From assembly GCA_934045075.1 (NCBI GenBank), contig OW203725.1, positions 19,613,497-19,677,496 on the forward strand: a DNA stretch of 64,000 nucleotides. The letters run 5' to 3'. The position numbers were made by a program, and so were the translations under genes. Positions 1 to 11,578 of the stretch are shown piece by piece. The notes under the pieces were generated by a model that was given only the letters and a program-made list of their open reading frames with translations, was not told the DNA's origin and did not search any database. Origin of the DNA: Yponomeuta sedellus (taxonomy: Eukaryota > Arthropoda > Insecta > Lepidoptera > Yponomeutidae). How positions within the stretch are numbered: the first letter of the stretch is position 1; every line of letters starts with the position of its first letter.

Positions 1-162
1 TGCCATACACATATTCAATATCGATAAAAAAATATCTGATAAGTACCTTGGTCAGAATTACTACTCAGTGTACGACGGGTGAATTGCTGTAAGCCATAAC
101 AATGTTTCAACGATGCACTATCCAACGTGGCTGCATTGAATGTTGTTTTTTTTTTTTTTTAG

Positions 163-1310
163 ATGCAGACAATGGGTGAAAATTGTGGAGGGTCTTATAT
201 CGTATATCCCCATCGAAAAGCTCCACCAACATAAATATGTTTGTAGAGATCATTTCCGGCCGAAAGATTTTTACAACGATTTTAAAAGGAAGCCGATTAA
301 AGAAATGGTGAGTTGTGTTATAAACTTATAATGTAACACTACATTTCATGAATAATTATGTAATAAAATACAAAATACGCCTTGCTTTACGTCGAACATT
401 TGAATGTATTTTGCTCCGTCATTTATAACGCAATATTATTATTACGTCTTAATACATAAATGACATACTTTGATAAACATTTTTTTACAGGGCTGTATCT
501 TCTCTACTTATAAATGCGCCTCCTCTTCCTGATTACTTACTAGCTGAGTTTCCTTACCACGTAGCCACGTCGCATCACTTGAAACTGGTTAGTGATTGGA
601 ATTACTAAAATATTTTTTTTACTAATTTTTAACTTAAAATATTTTTTTTATAAAAATGTATTTGATAGTTACATAGTCAATTATGCAGTTATGTGGTAAA
701 CAGGAACAAACTATTTATTTTTTTTCGGACTAATCTTGCAATTGTTTATTTTCAGATTCAGCTATACAAAAACCTATTAGTTGTCGAGCTTCACAAAACA
801 ACTCTGTTACGTAGACTTTTCATGTATCGCTGAAGTTTTTTGTAACTAGAGTTTGTTTACTTTGATAAATTACAAAGTGTTATCATTTTCAGCACCTTGT
901 ACAGCAGCCAAAATATCAGCTGTTGCTATTGGTCTAGTAGGGTTTGACCACAATTATTGTGGCCTGGAATCTCAGCATATTTATCAGAACTATCCCGGTA
1001 AGTAGCATAGTTTACAAACAAATTAATAATCAATAACGACTCAACTTTTTTTGACGATTTCAGCACCTGAATCCAAACTACCGATTGATGAAGTTCGCTC
1101 AGATTGGACACCTCTAAGGAAAAACCAAATAGCTGCTGAAATAAATTCAATAGACCTTGACCACAATTATTGTGATTTGATAATCAATAATAAAATACTA
1201 ATTTCGTTTGTCGTTTTATTGAAAACATTGATTTTTATTAATTTTATTAGGCTAACTGCGAAGCCCCTGGATGAAAATTTATCGATATCGATAAATGTAG
1301 TACCAATGTA
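163..1310 (+). pseudogene. THAP-domain gene unit, copy 1 (first exon outside window)
   Basis: This is the left-most of three related units. A polypyrimidine-AG acceptor at 161-162 opens an exon (163-307) encoding the second half of a THAP zinc finger: the W, the CxxHF motif (VCRDHF) and the following PKDF are present. It ends at a GTGAGT donor. Further exon-like blocks follow at about 491, 755, 893 and 1064, each bounded by AG and GT. The last carries WTPLRKNQIAAEINS and runs to a stop near 1308. The exon with the first two zinc cysteines would lie left of base 1. Unlike the intact inverted copy (3461-5014), the exon 3 acceptor here is ACAG/GG, which shifts the frame by one base, so this copy is probably dead. 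I did not recognise the region after the THAP domain. Confidence 0.6.
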
Positions 1311-1578
1311 AGTGGACGTCCCTAATGCACAGATAAGTTGTTATGTTGGTAGCACTTTTGACATTGCATTTTTGCTCTATTGGTTGGTATTGCTAACGGG
1401 GCTAAACTCATTACAAAAGCATGTAGGGAGGTCCCGTCTCTTATTTATATGCTCTGTGGTCATTGCGGAACGCGGCACGAATTAGAAAGTTTTCTTGTTT
1501 CAAATTTTTGTGTTTTAAGTTTTTCAATATCTAGCTGTGTGTATCTTGTTGTACAGTGTTTAGTGATTTTCTTTTAAT

Positions 1579-3360
1579 AATGGCACTGATCGGATGGTGT
1601 CGAACTTGTGCCTTTTTTAAAATAAGATGCAGCCGGTCAAAGGGTACCAAAAGAAAGTTTATGAGTAAATTTCTTAGGGATGAAGACCGGTAAGTATTTC
1701 TGGCTACAGTTTTTGTCATCTTGCACAAGAGCAAGATCATAAATTATGTTAAATAACGTAATTAATATATTAGGAGAAAAATATTAAGTAGTTTCAATGT
1801 CATAGTGATGTGCCATGTGCCATACACATATCGCACATCACTATGACATCAATATCGATAAACAAATATCTGATAAGTACCTTGGTCAGAATTACTACTC
1901 AGTGTACGACGGGTGAATTGCTGTAAGCCATTACAATGTTTCAACGATGCACTATTAGTGGTTGCATTGAATGTGGTTTTTTTTTTAGATGCAGACAGTG
2001 GGTGAAAATTGTGGAAGATCTTGCGTATATCCCCATCGAAAAACTCCACCAACATAAATATGTTTGTGGAGATCATTTCCGGCCGAAAGATTTTAACAAA
2101 AAAAGGAAGCCTATTAAAGAAATGGTGAGTTGTGTTATAATGTAACACACTAAATTTCATGAATAATTATGTAATAAAAAACAAAATACGCCTTGCTTTA
2201 CGTCGAACATTTGAATGTATTTTGCTCCGTCATTTAGAACGAAATATTATTATTACGTCTTAATACATAAATGACATTACTTAGATAATGTAGATAATTT
2301 TTTTACAGGGCTGTACCTTCTCTACTTATAAATGCGCCTCCTCTTCCTGATTACTTACTAGCTGAGTTTCCTTACCACGTAGCCACGTCGCATCACTTGA
2401 AACTGGTTAGTGATTGGAATTACTAAAATATTTTTTTACTAATTTTAACTCAAAATATTTTTTATAAAAATGTATTTGATAGTTACATAGTCAATTATGC
2501 AGATATGTGGTAAACAGGAACAAACTGTTTATTTTTCTTCGGACTATTCTTGCAATTGTTTATTTTCAGATTCAGCTATATAAAAACCTATCAGTTGTCG
2601 AGCTTTACAAAACAACTCTGGTACGTAGACTTTTCATGTATCCCTGAAGTTTTTTGTAACTAGTGTTTGCTTACTTTGATAAATTACAAAGTGTTATCAT
2701 TTTCAGCACCTTTTACAGCAGCCAAAATATCAGCTGTTGCTATTGGTCCAGTAGGTTTTGACCACAATTATTGTGGCCTGGAATCTCAGCATATTAATCA
2801 GAACTATCCCGGTAAGTAGCATAGTTTACCAACAAATTAATAATCAATAACGACTCAACTTGTAACGGTGCAAACCTCTTCACACCATTTTTATTTCTTT
2901 CTCTATCATTTTCAAATATTTAAATTACGTCATACATTCTTTGATTTCCCTCATTTTTCATCACTACTACTTTACCCTTCGACCAGATCTGACTTTTTTA
3001 CCTGCTCCTCCGTTTATCCATTTTCATCCAGTTTTCTGTTTTACTAGTCTACAAATAAAATCACACCTGAAGTCGTCCCAGAGTTTATTATTATTTATAA
3101 AGATATCCAACGTTCCAAACTTAACTTTTTCTTGCGATTTCAGCATCTGAACCCAAACCACCGATTGATGAAATTCGCTCAGATTGGACACCTCTAAAGA
3201 AAAACCAAATAGCTGCTGAGATAAATTCAATAGACCTTGGCCACAATTATTGTGATTTGATAATAAATAATAAAATACTAATTTCATTTGTCGTTTTATT
3301 GAAAACATTGATTTTTATTAATTTATTTAGGCTAACTGCGAAGCCCCTGGATGATAATTT
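1579..3360 (+). pseudogene. THAP-domain gene unit, copy 2 (frameshifted)
   Basis: A full-length unit in forward orientation. First-exon sequence (about 1597-1689) ends in a GTAAGT donor at 1690; the second exon (1989-2124) encodes CRQWVKIVEDL and VCGDHF. Compared with the intact inverted copy, the first exon has one extra base after the AAC codon, and the second zinc cysteine codon is lost, giving an early TAA. Exon 3 again has the ACAG/GG acceptor that breaks the frame. An LTR-like element (2861-3117) sits in the intron before the last exon. The unit ends abruptly at the palindrome centre (3383-3386) and lacks about 150 bases of tail that are present in the other two units. Confidence 0.65.
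2861..3117 (+). mobile_element. LTR-like element (solo LTR), copy 1
   Basis: A 257-base insertion starting TGTAACGG and ending GTTCCA, flanked by a 4-base target duplication AACT (2857-2860 and 3118-3121). The other two THAP units lack it at this intron position, so the boundaries are empirically defined. A second copy lies at 29877-30169. TG...CA ends, an internal AATAAA and no coding capacity fit a solo LTR of a Ty3-like retrotransposon, but a short nonautonomous element is not excluded. Confidence 0.7.
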
Positions 3361-3460
3361 ATCGATATAAGGAGGTCCCGTCTTTGGACGGGACCTCCTA
3401 CATGCTTTTGTAGAGTTTAGCCACGTTAGCAATACCAACCAATAGAGCAAAAATGCAATG

Positions 3461-5014
3461 TCAAAAGTAAGTGCTACCAACATAATAACTTGTCTGTGCA
3501 ATAGGGACGTTCACGTACATTACTACATTTATCGATATCGATAAATTATCATCCAGGGGCTTCGCAGTTAGCCTAATAAAATTAATAAAAATCAATGTTT
3601 TCAATAAAACGACAAATGAAATTAGCATTTTATTATTTATTATCAAATCACAATAATTATGGTCAAGGTCTATTGAATTTATTTCAGCAGCTATTTGGTT
3701 TTTCTTTAGACGTGTCCAATCTGAGCGAACTTCATCAATCGGTGGTTTGGATTCAGGTGCTGAAATCGTAAAAAAAAGTTAAGTTGAGTCGTTATTGATT
3801 ATTAATTTGTTAGTAAACTATGCTACTTACCGGGATAGTTCTGATAAATATGCTGAGATTCCAGGCCACAATAATTGTGGTCAAACCCTACTGGACCAAT
3901 AGCAACAGCTGATATTTTGGCTGCTGTACAAGGTGCTGAAAATGATAACACTTTGTAATTTATCAAAGTAAACAAACACTAGTTACAAAAAAACTTCAGC
4001 GATACATGAAAAGTCTACGTACCAGAGTTGTTTTGTGAAGCTCGACAACTAATAGGTTTTTGTATAGCTGAATCTGAAAATAAACAATTGCAAGAATAGT
4101 GCGAAGAAAAATAAATAGTTTGTTCCTGTTTACCACATAACTGCATAATTGACTATGTAACTATCAAATACATTTTTATAAAAAAATATTTTAAGTTAAA
4201 AATTAGTAAAAAGAATATTTTAGTAATTCCAATCACTAACCAGTTTCAAGTGATGCGACGTGGCTAAGTGGTAAGGAAACTCAGCTAGTAAGTTATCAGG
4301 AAGAGGAGGCGCATTTATAAGTAGAGAAGGTACAGCCTTGTAAAAAAATGTTTATTTAAGTAATTTATGTATTAAGACGTAATAATAATATTGCGTTCTA
4401 AATGACGGAGCAAAATACATTCAAATGTTCGACGTAAAGCAAGGCGTATTTTGTTTTTTATTACATAATTATTCATGAAATGTAGTGTTACATTACAACA
4501 CAACTCACCATTTCTTTAATCGACTTCCTTTTTTTGTTAAAATCTTTCGGCCGGAAATGATCTCCACAAACATATTTATGTTGGTGGAGTTTTTCGATGG
4601 GGATATACGCAAGATCTTCCACAATTTTCACCCATTGTCTGCATCTAAAAAAAAAACCACATTCAATGCAACCACTAATAGTGCATCGTTGAAACATTGT
4701 AATGGCTTACAGCAATTCACCCGTCGTACACTGAGTAGTAATTCTGACCAAGGTACATATCAAATATTTTTTTATCGATATTGAATATGTGTATGGCACA
4801 TCACCATGACATTGAAACAACTTAATATTTTTCTCCTAATATATTAATTACGTTATTTAACATAATTTATGATCTTGCTCTTGTGCAAGATGACAAAAAC
4901 TGTAGCCAGAAATACTTACCGGTCTTCATCCCTAGGAAATTTACTCATAAACTTTCTTTTGGTACCCTTTGACCGGCTGCATCTTATTTTACAAATGGCA
5001 CAATTCGACACCAT
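3461..5014 (-). CDS. THAP-domain protein, intact copy (six-exon model, 261 aa)
   Basis: THAP domains are C2CH zinc fingers that bind DNA; they occur in P-element-type transposases and in host regulators. The model is exons 5014-4920, 4644-4509, 4336-4237, 4073-4023, 3935-3831 and 3759-3461, all with GT-AG borders, consistent phases and a total of 262 codons including the stop. Residues 1-80 hold every THAP hallmark: C5 and C8 (NCAIC), P27 in KFPRDED, W36, C58 and H61-F62 (VCGDHF), and P80 in AVPSL. The remaining 180 residues are not recognised; they contain a repeated DHNYC motif and a hydrophobic stretch near the C terminus that could be read-through of an unspliced intron. No transposase catalytic domain is visible, so it could be a host-type gene or the 5' part of a transposon. 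It is the only one of the three units with an open frame. The THAP call is firm; the exact gene model is inference. Confidence 0.6.
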
Positions 5015-5132
5015 CCGATTAGTTCTATTATTAAAAGAAAATCACTAAACACTGTACAACAAGATATACACAGCTAGATATTGAAAAAATTAAAACACAA
5101 AAATTTTAAACTATCTATAAAACTTTCTAATA

Positions 5133-6109
5133 CAGTGCGTTCACATTAACTTGACGCGTGAGAGGATTGGTAGCACTGATATGTTTAGTGTTACCATGTT
5201 AAATAAGAAATCATTCCCATTACTTGGGGAAAATAAAAGGATTGAGGGCTTGTTTGACCATCTTCCGATTAGTGTCCAAAAGCTTCTATTATATTCTATA
5301 ATCAGCCCACATCAACTCCCTGCTGGGCATAGGCCTCCAAAAGCTAATTCACATGTAATGTCCTTGTTACTTGACATGAAGTAAAAAGGGGGCAAAACTT
5401 ATGGTTTAGTCTATACTATGTATGTTTATGAGTATATCACAATAATGAGGAAAACTATTAAGGGGAGGAAAAAAAAGAAAGAATCGGATTAGTATTTATT
5501 GGCAAAATGTTTGCTTGTTAACCGCAAATGGATTTAGAAACTGGCTGCATTTTCCATTTTTACTTCTCGAATAAAATTATTCGAAGCACCTAGTTCGTCA
5601 CGCCTTAAAATCCATTTACGCGTCCAAATTTTTCTTCTTTTTTTTATCCTGCTGCTGTTGCAGCTCAACGATAAGACAACAAAACGCGTTCAAAAATGAA
5701 TAAAAATCCATATCCACTAAAATGTGTGTAAACTACCATCCGAGTGGCTTACACTTTTAGTTGACTAAGAAGATGCGCTCGGTCCGATTCTACTAAGACC
5801 GTGAAAACGTGGCTTTAGTAATTTCATGTAACTGGGCACCCTAAAAACGTACCTGTCATGGCGGGAAATCGAGTCCGAACTTGCTCCAAAGGAACAATCA
5901 GCTTTTTTTCAGCCTTTTCCCTCTCACAAAATGCGTAAACCTGAAGGATTGTCTGTCTTTTTGCACTTTTTTGACCACTTTGGGCACCTTTAAAACTCAC
6001 ACAAACGAATAATCCTATAGTTAGTAACCGATCGTACTAAAAGCAAGATGGCGACTGAGCAATCAGTGCTACCAATTCTCTCACGCGTCAAGTTAATGTG
6101 AACGCACAA
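5133..6109. mobile_element. Tc1/mariner-like nonautonomous element, long copy
   Basis: It begins CAGTGCGTTCACATTAAC and ends with the near-complement GTTAATGTGAACGCAC, giving inverted repeats of about 31 bases, flanked by TA on both sides (5131-5132 and 6110-6111). No transposase ORF is present. An internally deleted relative of 213 bases lies at 47638-47850. It sits inside the promoter-side flank of the inverted THAP unit: sequence just right of it (gtgccgcgttccgc) is also found in reverse next to the start of THAP copy 2 (about 1474-1487). Confidence 0.75.
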
Positions 6110-6294
6110 TATGTGCCGCGTTCCGCCATGACATTTGTTGAGTTTGAGTTTGACAGTTTGACAGCAAACTTCAGCAAAGAAAGAGTAAGTAGTATTATAG
6201 AGTGAGACAAATATATATCCGCCATTAAAACGGGGCTAAATGTGAACAAATAATTCAAAGTTCCTACCACAGAGTATATAAGCACTACGTTTTC

Positions 6295-6640
6295 CTACTT
6301 GCGCTCGGCTGCGACCCGCAGCAGCACAAGTTTCACCCCTTAGGAACAGAGAGGGCGCCACTTCTTTGAAATACACTTTGAAAAAATCTGACACGCTAAC
6401 GGATAAACCGATTGCAATGATTAATATCTTAATCGAAAGGGAATTAATTAAAGTATCATTAAAAAAAATAAAAGAAAATAAAAAACCATGACAACTGTCA
6501 AAAATCTTACGTTTTGTAATATTTTTTTTTGTAAAATTTCAGTTTTACTCAATCATGCAAAAAAAAATGTATGAAACGGGTATGTTTTTTATAACTCATT
6601 GTTAGAAATTTATTACTGCATTAAATAGGTATTGTTAAGT
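6295..6640 (-). repeat. Unclassified interspersed repeat, copy 1
   Basis: The reverse complement matches 15580-15739 plus 17030-17180, which are the two halves of a second copy separated by a LINE. Shared landmarks are tgacagttgtcatggtttt, the string ggcgcc, and the gctgctgcgggtc end. No ORF or clear terminal inverted repeat was found, so the class is unknown. Confidence 0.6.
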
Positions 6641-6647
6641 TAAGAAA

Positions 6648-6836
6648 TGAAGAAGCCAGCGTTTTGCAGTAAATCAACTTATTTTAATCACACAAAAAAT
6701 GATACAGTGATTTGCGTCGTATCTATCGGTAATCGAAAAAACCAGTCAAGTGAACACAGCGCGGTAGTAGCTATGAAGCTGGAGCTCGAGAGAGGGGATA
6801 CCAACAGCATCCAACTTCACAGGCATTGCCTAGACA
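6648..6836 (-). mobile_element. Probable 3' LTR of the BEL/Pao element
   Basis: On the minus strand this starts TGTCTAGGCAATG and ends GGCTTCTTCA, directly after a purine-rich tract (CGGTGGGGAGGA, 6837-6848) that could be the polypurine tract, 28 bases downstream of the Pao polyprotein stop. The matching 5' LTR is not in the window, so the assignment rests on position and TG...CA ends only. Confidence 0.45.
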
Positions 6837-6863
6837 TCCTCCCCACCGTGAAAGCTCCAGCTT

Positions 6864-8061
6864 TCACTCAAGTGTAAGCGAAGGAAGAGGACAGAGTCGT
6901 GTTAACGGGCGTCTGTAGCAAGGCCTCGCCGTAGTGACGTCAGCAACCCTCGATATGCCATCTGGGCCAGGAAAAAGGCGCGTTACTCGGCCCATCCGCC
7001 AGTCCATGGGAGCGGTGTTCTCGTCACGCATGAGGACCACGTCTCCAAGCTTCAGAGTGGCGTGATTAGTCTTCCATTTAGTTCTGCTTTGAAGCTCGCA
7101 AATCTACTCCCGCTGCCAACGGGTCCAAAAATGTTGCCTGGCTTGCTCGAGACGGGCGTATCTTTGAAGCCTTGACCTGGGGTATAGGTGTTCTGTGGCC
7201 TTGACGGGTTGCAGTCTTCAAGCGCAGGAGTAGGCAGCGACGTCAGCGCTCGGCCGATCAGAAAGTGCCCTGGGGAGAGGGGACGGTCGTGAGGAGAGGA
7301 TGAGAGAGGGCAGAGGGGCCGGCTATTTAAAATAGCCTCCACCTGCGCGAAAATTGTGCCTAACTCTTCGAACGTAAAATTTCTATTGCTCATCACTCTC
7401 GTTAGATGGTGCTTAGCTAAGCGCACGCCAGCCTCCCAAATGCCACCGAAGTGCGGTCCGTAAGCCGGGGAAAATTTAAAGTTTATGCCTTGATCAGCTG
7501 CATATTGGGAAAGTGTGTTGTCCCTACTCTTTAAAACCTACTAATCTCCCTATCAGCACCTACAAAATTTCTGCCGTTATCGCAGAAAATTTCGGTAGGT
7601 TTTCCCCTGCGGGATATAAATCTATGAAGGCAAGCTATGAAACCTTCAGTGGTAAGGTCACTTACAGCCTCCAAATGTAAACACTTGTACCTAAAACATA
7701 CAAAAATGCATAAGTAGGACTTTTTTGCTCTGGCGCCACGACCTTTTTTATTTATCGTCATAAACGGGCCGGCAAAATCCACACCTACAGTAATCAATGG
7801 AAAATCAGCTGTAACTCGCTGTGCTGGTAACTGACCCATCATTGGTTGAAATGTTTGAGAACGAAATCTACAGCAAATAACGCAACTTTTGACAGTACGC
7901 CGCGCAGCTACTCTACCGTTGATGGGCCAGATACGCTCTCTGACCAAAGCCAGAAGTAGTTGCGGCCCAGCGTGCATCTTATGGAGATGCTCTTCTAGAA
8001 ACACCAATTTTGTCAAATGGTGTTTGTAATGTAAAATAGGAGGATGCTTCTTATCATGTGG
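6864..8061 (-). pseudogene. BEL/Pao polyprotein, integrase part
   Basis: This is the C-terminal part of a BEL/Pao polyprotein, read from the Copia insertion point leftwards. In order it holds the HHCC zinc-binding segment (HLTKLVFLEEHLHKMHAGPQ, CVICCRF), the integrase core (VDFAGPF, LEAVSDLTTEGFI, FCDNGRNFVGAD), the typical NSRPLCPLSSSP and LSPGHFLIGRALTSLP stretch, and a C-terminal domain with GDVVLMRDE and WRMGRV. It ends at a TGA (6864-6866). Frame breaks near 7530 and 7050 split it, so it is not functional. The upstream part (RNase H) continues beyond the inserted Copia element at 12344-13125. Confidence 0.85.
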
Positions 8062-8066
8062 ATAAT

Positions 8067-8362
8067 TGTTAATTATGAACATTATGTGTACGCATCCTTT
8101 AAATGTACTCATACTCTATGAACGATCATACAACAATCGGTTCTGTGCTCTGTGGTTTCTTTTTCTTCTCTGTGCCCTCTCGTCGAGTGCGGTTGCTATA
8201 TTTTGCTAATACTGTATTAAATCTAATTGCATCTGTCCATTGTAAAATCCAATAGTAAGCATTAATGGTGAACATTATATTGCTGCTCATTGCCTTCACT
8301 CCGTGGTTTTATTTGTATCTTCCGACGCAAATCCACTGCCACCCGGCCCACTCTGCTCATCA
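8067..8362 (+). mobile_element. Copia 5' LTR
   Basis: A 296-base LTR starting TGTTAATTATG and ending CTGCTCATCA, preceded by the target duplication ATAAT (8062-8066). By eye it is identical to the 3' LTR at 12043-12338. The bases right after it (ggttctggacccag) would be the primer-binding region. Confidence 0.93.
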
Positions 8363-8405
8363 GGTTCTGGACCCAGACATCCAGTGGAAGATACAAATAT
8401 TTGCA

Positions 8406-9478
8406 ATGTCTGTAGAACAGGAGGCGTTACCAACAGCTGGGGTGAGTGGCCAGATTAACGCGACAATCGTTGGAGGTGCAGCAACTTCTATAGAGAAATT
8501 GGATGGCGTGGCAAACTATACCACATGGAAGTTTGCAATGAAAATGTCCCTCACGTTTGAAGGGCTATGGGACTGCGTGAATGGAAGTAACGCAGAAGTA
8601 GACAGCAACAGAGATAGCCGTGCACTGGCGAAGATTTGTTTGGGGGTAAAGCCTACATGCTACCAATATGTGCACGACTGCAAGACGGCCAAAGAGGCGT
8701 GGACCAAGTTGGCTACCATTTTCGAAGACAAAGGTCTGTACCGTCGGGTCGTGTTAATGAGAAAGCTTCATCATGCGGACTACTCGGAGTTCAAAGGGAT
8801 GTCGGAATACATCAATCACATCATGACACTAGTACAGCAACTCGCTGACATCGGGAAAGTAATTGAGGATGGTGAGGTAGCAGAATTGCTCCTCAGCGGA
8901 CTACCATCTGACTTTGATATGTTGGTGTCAGGCCTGGAGACTGTGTGCATAAGTCAAACACTATCAACAGAACTGGTGAGGACCCGTCTTCTACAAGAAG
9001 AATTCAGAAAAAACTCAAATGACCAATTAAGTGATGTGGCCTATGTAACGAAGAAAAGAACGGTCATTTGTCACTTTTGTAAGAAGCCCGGCCATATAAA
9101 AGCCAGATGCTTTCAATGGAAGAGACAGCAACAACAACAAAAACAAGCTAATGGAAAGGAAAAGTCTCTCATCGCATCAAGCTTTATGGCAGTTTCATCG
9201 AAGGACTGGATCGTTGATTCGGGTTGTTCCTCTCATATGTGCAATAATAAAGACTATATTCAGAATTTAAAACACTGTGATAATTCAGTTTGTATAGCTA
9301 ACAATGAAACTTTGAAGAGTGATGGTGTAGGTCATGTAAGTATGTCCATTGATGACAGATCTGCATGGAAGATAAAAGATGTGATGTATGTTCCGCAGTT
9401 GTCCAGTAATTTGCTTTCGGTTAGTAGAATGGCTGAGAAGGGCATGTCAGTATTGTTCAATAAGGATATAGATTGTTG
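8406..9478 (+). CDS. Copia Gag-protease region (truncated)
   Basis: The first ATG after the LTR opens a frame with a Gag domain (LDGVANYTTWKFAMKMSL near residue 30), a zinc knuckle CHFCKKPGHIKARC, a glutamine run and the aspartic protease signature WIVDSGCSSHMC. It stops matching Copia after MAEKGMSVLFNKD. The following GAG-pre-integrase and integrase domains are missing, and the frame then runs out in unrelated residues until about 9563. Full-length Copia Gag-Pol is a single frame of roughly 1,400 residues; here only about 350 are left before the deletion junction at about 9473-9480. Gag and protease could still be made. Confidence 0.85.
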
Positions 9479-11578
9479 TTGCCATCCAATCCTGAAAAGA
9501 TTATTATATCTAGAAATGTGGAATTTATTGAACATACATTTTATAGACATATTGACACATTGAATGTGTCTAGCAGTGGTACTGCGAATTGCAATTGTAA
9601 TACCAATGTGCAATTGAATGAGTCACTTATGTTTGATGTCATAAAAAGCAACAATGAATTGAATTTGAAAGAATCTAATAATATAAATTGTGATAATGGC
9701 AATGTTCCAAATGATAATATAATTAATGAGAATAATAATTTTAATTTTGACATGAATAATATTTCTACTCAAGATGTAAGTTATAATAAAAATTCGTCTC
9801 TAACTTCAGATGGCGATTTCGAGTACTGCAGTGGCATTGAGGGTGAGTTATCCCCTGCTGAGCCTGTCCTTGTAGAGGACAGACTGCATTCCTCAGGGAA
9901 TGAAATGGTGAAGGAAGCAGCTGCGACTCGTCCGGAGGTTCCCGTGACCGTCTGTGAGCGTTCCGTGCGGTCTACTCGGAATGTAATGCCAAAAAGGTAT
10001 AATGATTTTGATTTGTCTTTGTCTGTGCAAAGTTCTATAAACGATGAGCCTGAGACATACGAGGAAGCTGTAAGTAGTTCAAATAGTGATGATTGGAAAA
10101 ATGCAATGCAAAATGAATATCAGTCACTCATTGAGAATAAAGTATGGAAATTGGTAGATAGACCATCAAATGTGAATATAATAAAGTGTAAATGGGTCTA
10201 TAAGGTCAAGCACGATACTTCAGGTAATTTTGATCGATACAAAGCTCGCTTGGTTGCTCGCGGCTATACTCAAAAAGAGGGTATTGATTATGTTGATACT
10301 TTTTCTCCTGTAGTTCGTCATTGTACAATTAGAATGCTGTTTAGCTTGGCGAATGAGCTGGACATGAATATAGAGCACATAGATGTTGCTACTGCATTTC
10401 TGAATGGAGAATTGAATGAATGTATCTATATGGAGCAACCTCTAGGTTTTATTAATGACAATATGAAAGTATGTTTATTACAGAAGAGTTTGTATGGCTT
10501 AAAGCAAGCTAGCAGGATGTGGAACATGAAAGTCAATGAAGTTTTGTCTAAGAATGGTTACATTCAGAGCAAGTGTGAACCATGCGTTTATGTAAAGAAA
10601 TCTGAACAGGGCTTAACAATCATTGCATTGTATGTAGATGATTTTTACATTTTCTCAAACTGTTCAACTGATGTATTGTTCAATTTACTACAGAAAGAGT
10701 TTGATGTCAAACACTTAGGATCATTGAAAAATTGTTTGGGCATGAATGTAACTAGAGATAGACAGAAAGGTATTTTAACTTTAGACCAGTCAAACTATGT
10801 AAAAAGAATGTTGTTACGTTTTGGAATGTCAGAATGTAAACCAATTTCGACTCCTATGATGTTAAATAATAAGTTGCAAAAATCAGAGACTAGAATTGAT
10901 GATAATCAGTATAAATATAGGCAACTTATAGGTTCATTAATGTATCTATCAGTGTGCACAAGGCCTGATATCGCATTTGCATGCAGCCAGTTGAGCCAAT
11001 ACTGCAATAGTTTTGATAAAAGTCATTGGCTAGCAGCAAAAAGAATATTACGTTATTTAGCTGGAACAATAAATCATGGTTTGAATTTTTATAAAAGTAA
11101 TAACTTAGACATTACTGCTTATGCCGATGCAGATTGGGCAAATGATATAAACAATAGAAAATCATACACAGGGTTTGTTGTTAAACTAGGTAAAAATGTA
11201 GTTAATTGGGAGTCTAGGAAACAACGCTGTGTTGCCTTGTCAAGTACCGAAGCCGAATATTTGGCAATAGGAGATGTCTGTAAAGATCTGTGTTTCATAA
11301 AGAATTTCTTATCGGAGTTATTGAATAAAGAAATGAAAATTGTAATATTTAATGATAACCAAAGTGCTCAAAAACTCCTAGAGGTAAAGGAATACTGTCA
11401 TAAGAGAACAAAACATATAGATTTAAGATACCATTTTGTCAAAGAGTTTGTTCAGAACCATTATGTAACAGTAAGGTACCTATCTACTGATAAGATGATA
11501 GCAGATATTTTAACAAAGCCATTGCCCTCTGTTAAACATTACAGTTTTATTCATGACTTGAATCTAAAAGCACTATAG
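9473..11578 (+). pseudogene. Copia reverse transcriptase and RNase H, integrase deleted
   Basis: This frame starts within the tail of the integrase (PEKIIISRNVEF), passes an Asn-rich linker, and then carries the Copia reverse transcriptase: KCKWVYKVKHDTSGNFDRYK, ARLVARGYTQKEGIDY, FSPVVR, IDVATAFLNGEL, SLYGLKQASRMWN and the catalytic YVDDFY. RNase H follows (TAYADADWAND, KSYTGFVVKLG, STEAEYLAIGDVCKD). It ends 464 bases before the 3' LTR. It is out of frame with Gag-protease because of the internal deletion that removed integrase, so a fusion protein cannot be made and integration would need help in trans. The RT and RNase H reading frame itself is uninterrupted. Confidence 0.9.

Larger units (their letters stand above)
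1488..5130. repeat. Large inverted repeat of two THAP units with a 4-base spacer
   Basis: Forward unit 1488-3382 and inverted unit 3387-5130 meet at a perfect 13-base stem (3370-3382 with 3387-3399) around the spacer TTTG. Arms are highly similar by eye over the shared parts. The forward arm lacks the segment matching about 3400-3545, and carries an extra LTR-like insertion at 2861-3117. The outer start of both arms is the string attagaaagtttt. Confidence 0.8.

Noticed and set aside
4485..4784. Plus-strand frame across the inverted THAP unit
   Set aside because: Antisense shadow of the THAP exon; the same frame appears antisense to copy 2.
7052..7426. Separate gene in the Pao 3' part
   Set aside because: It is the integrase C-terminal part of the same polyprotein.
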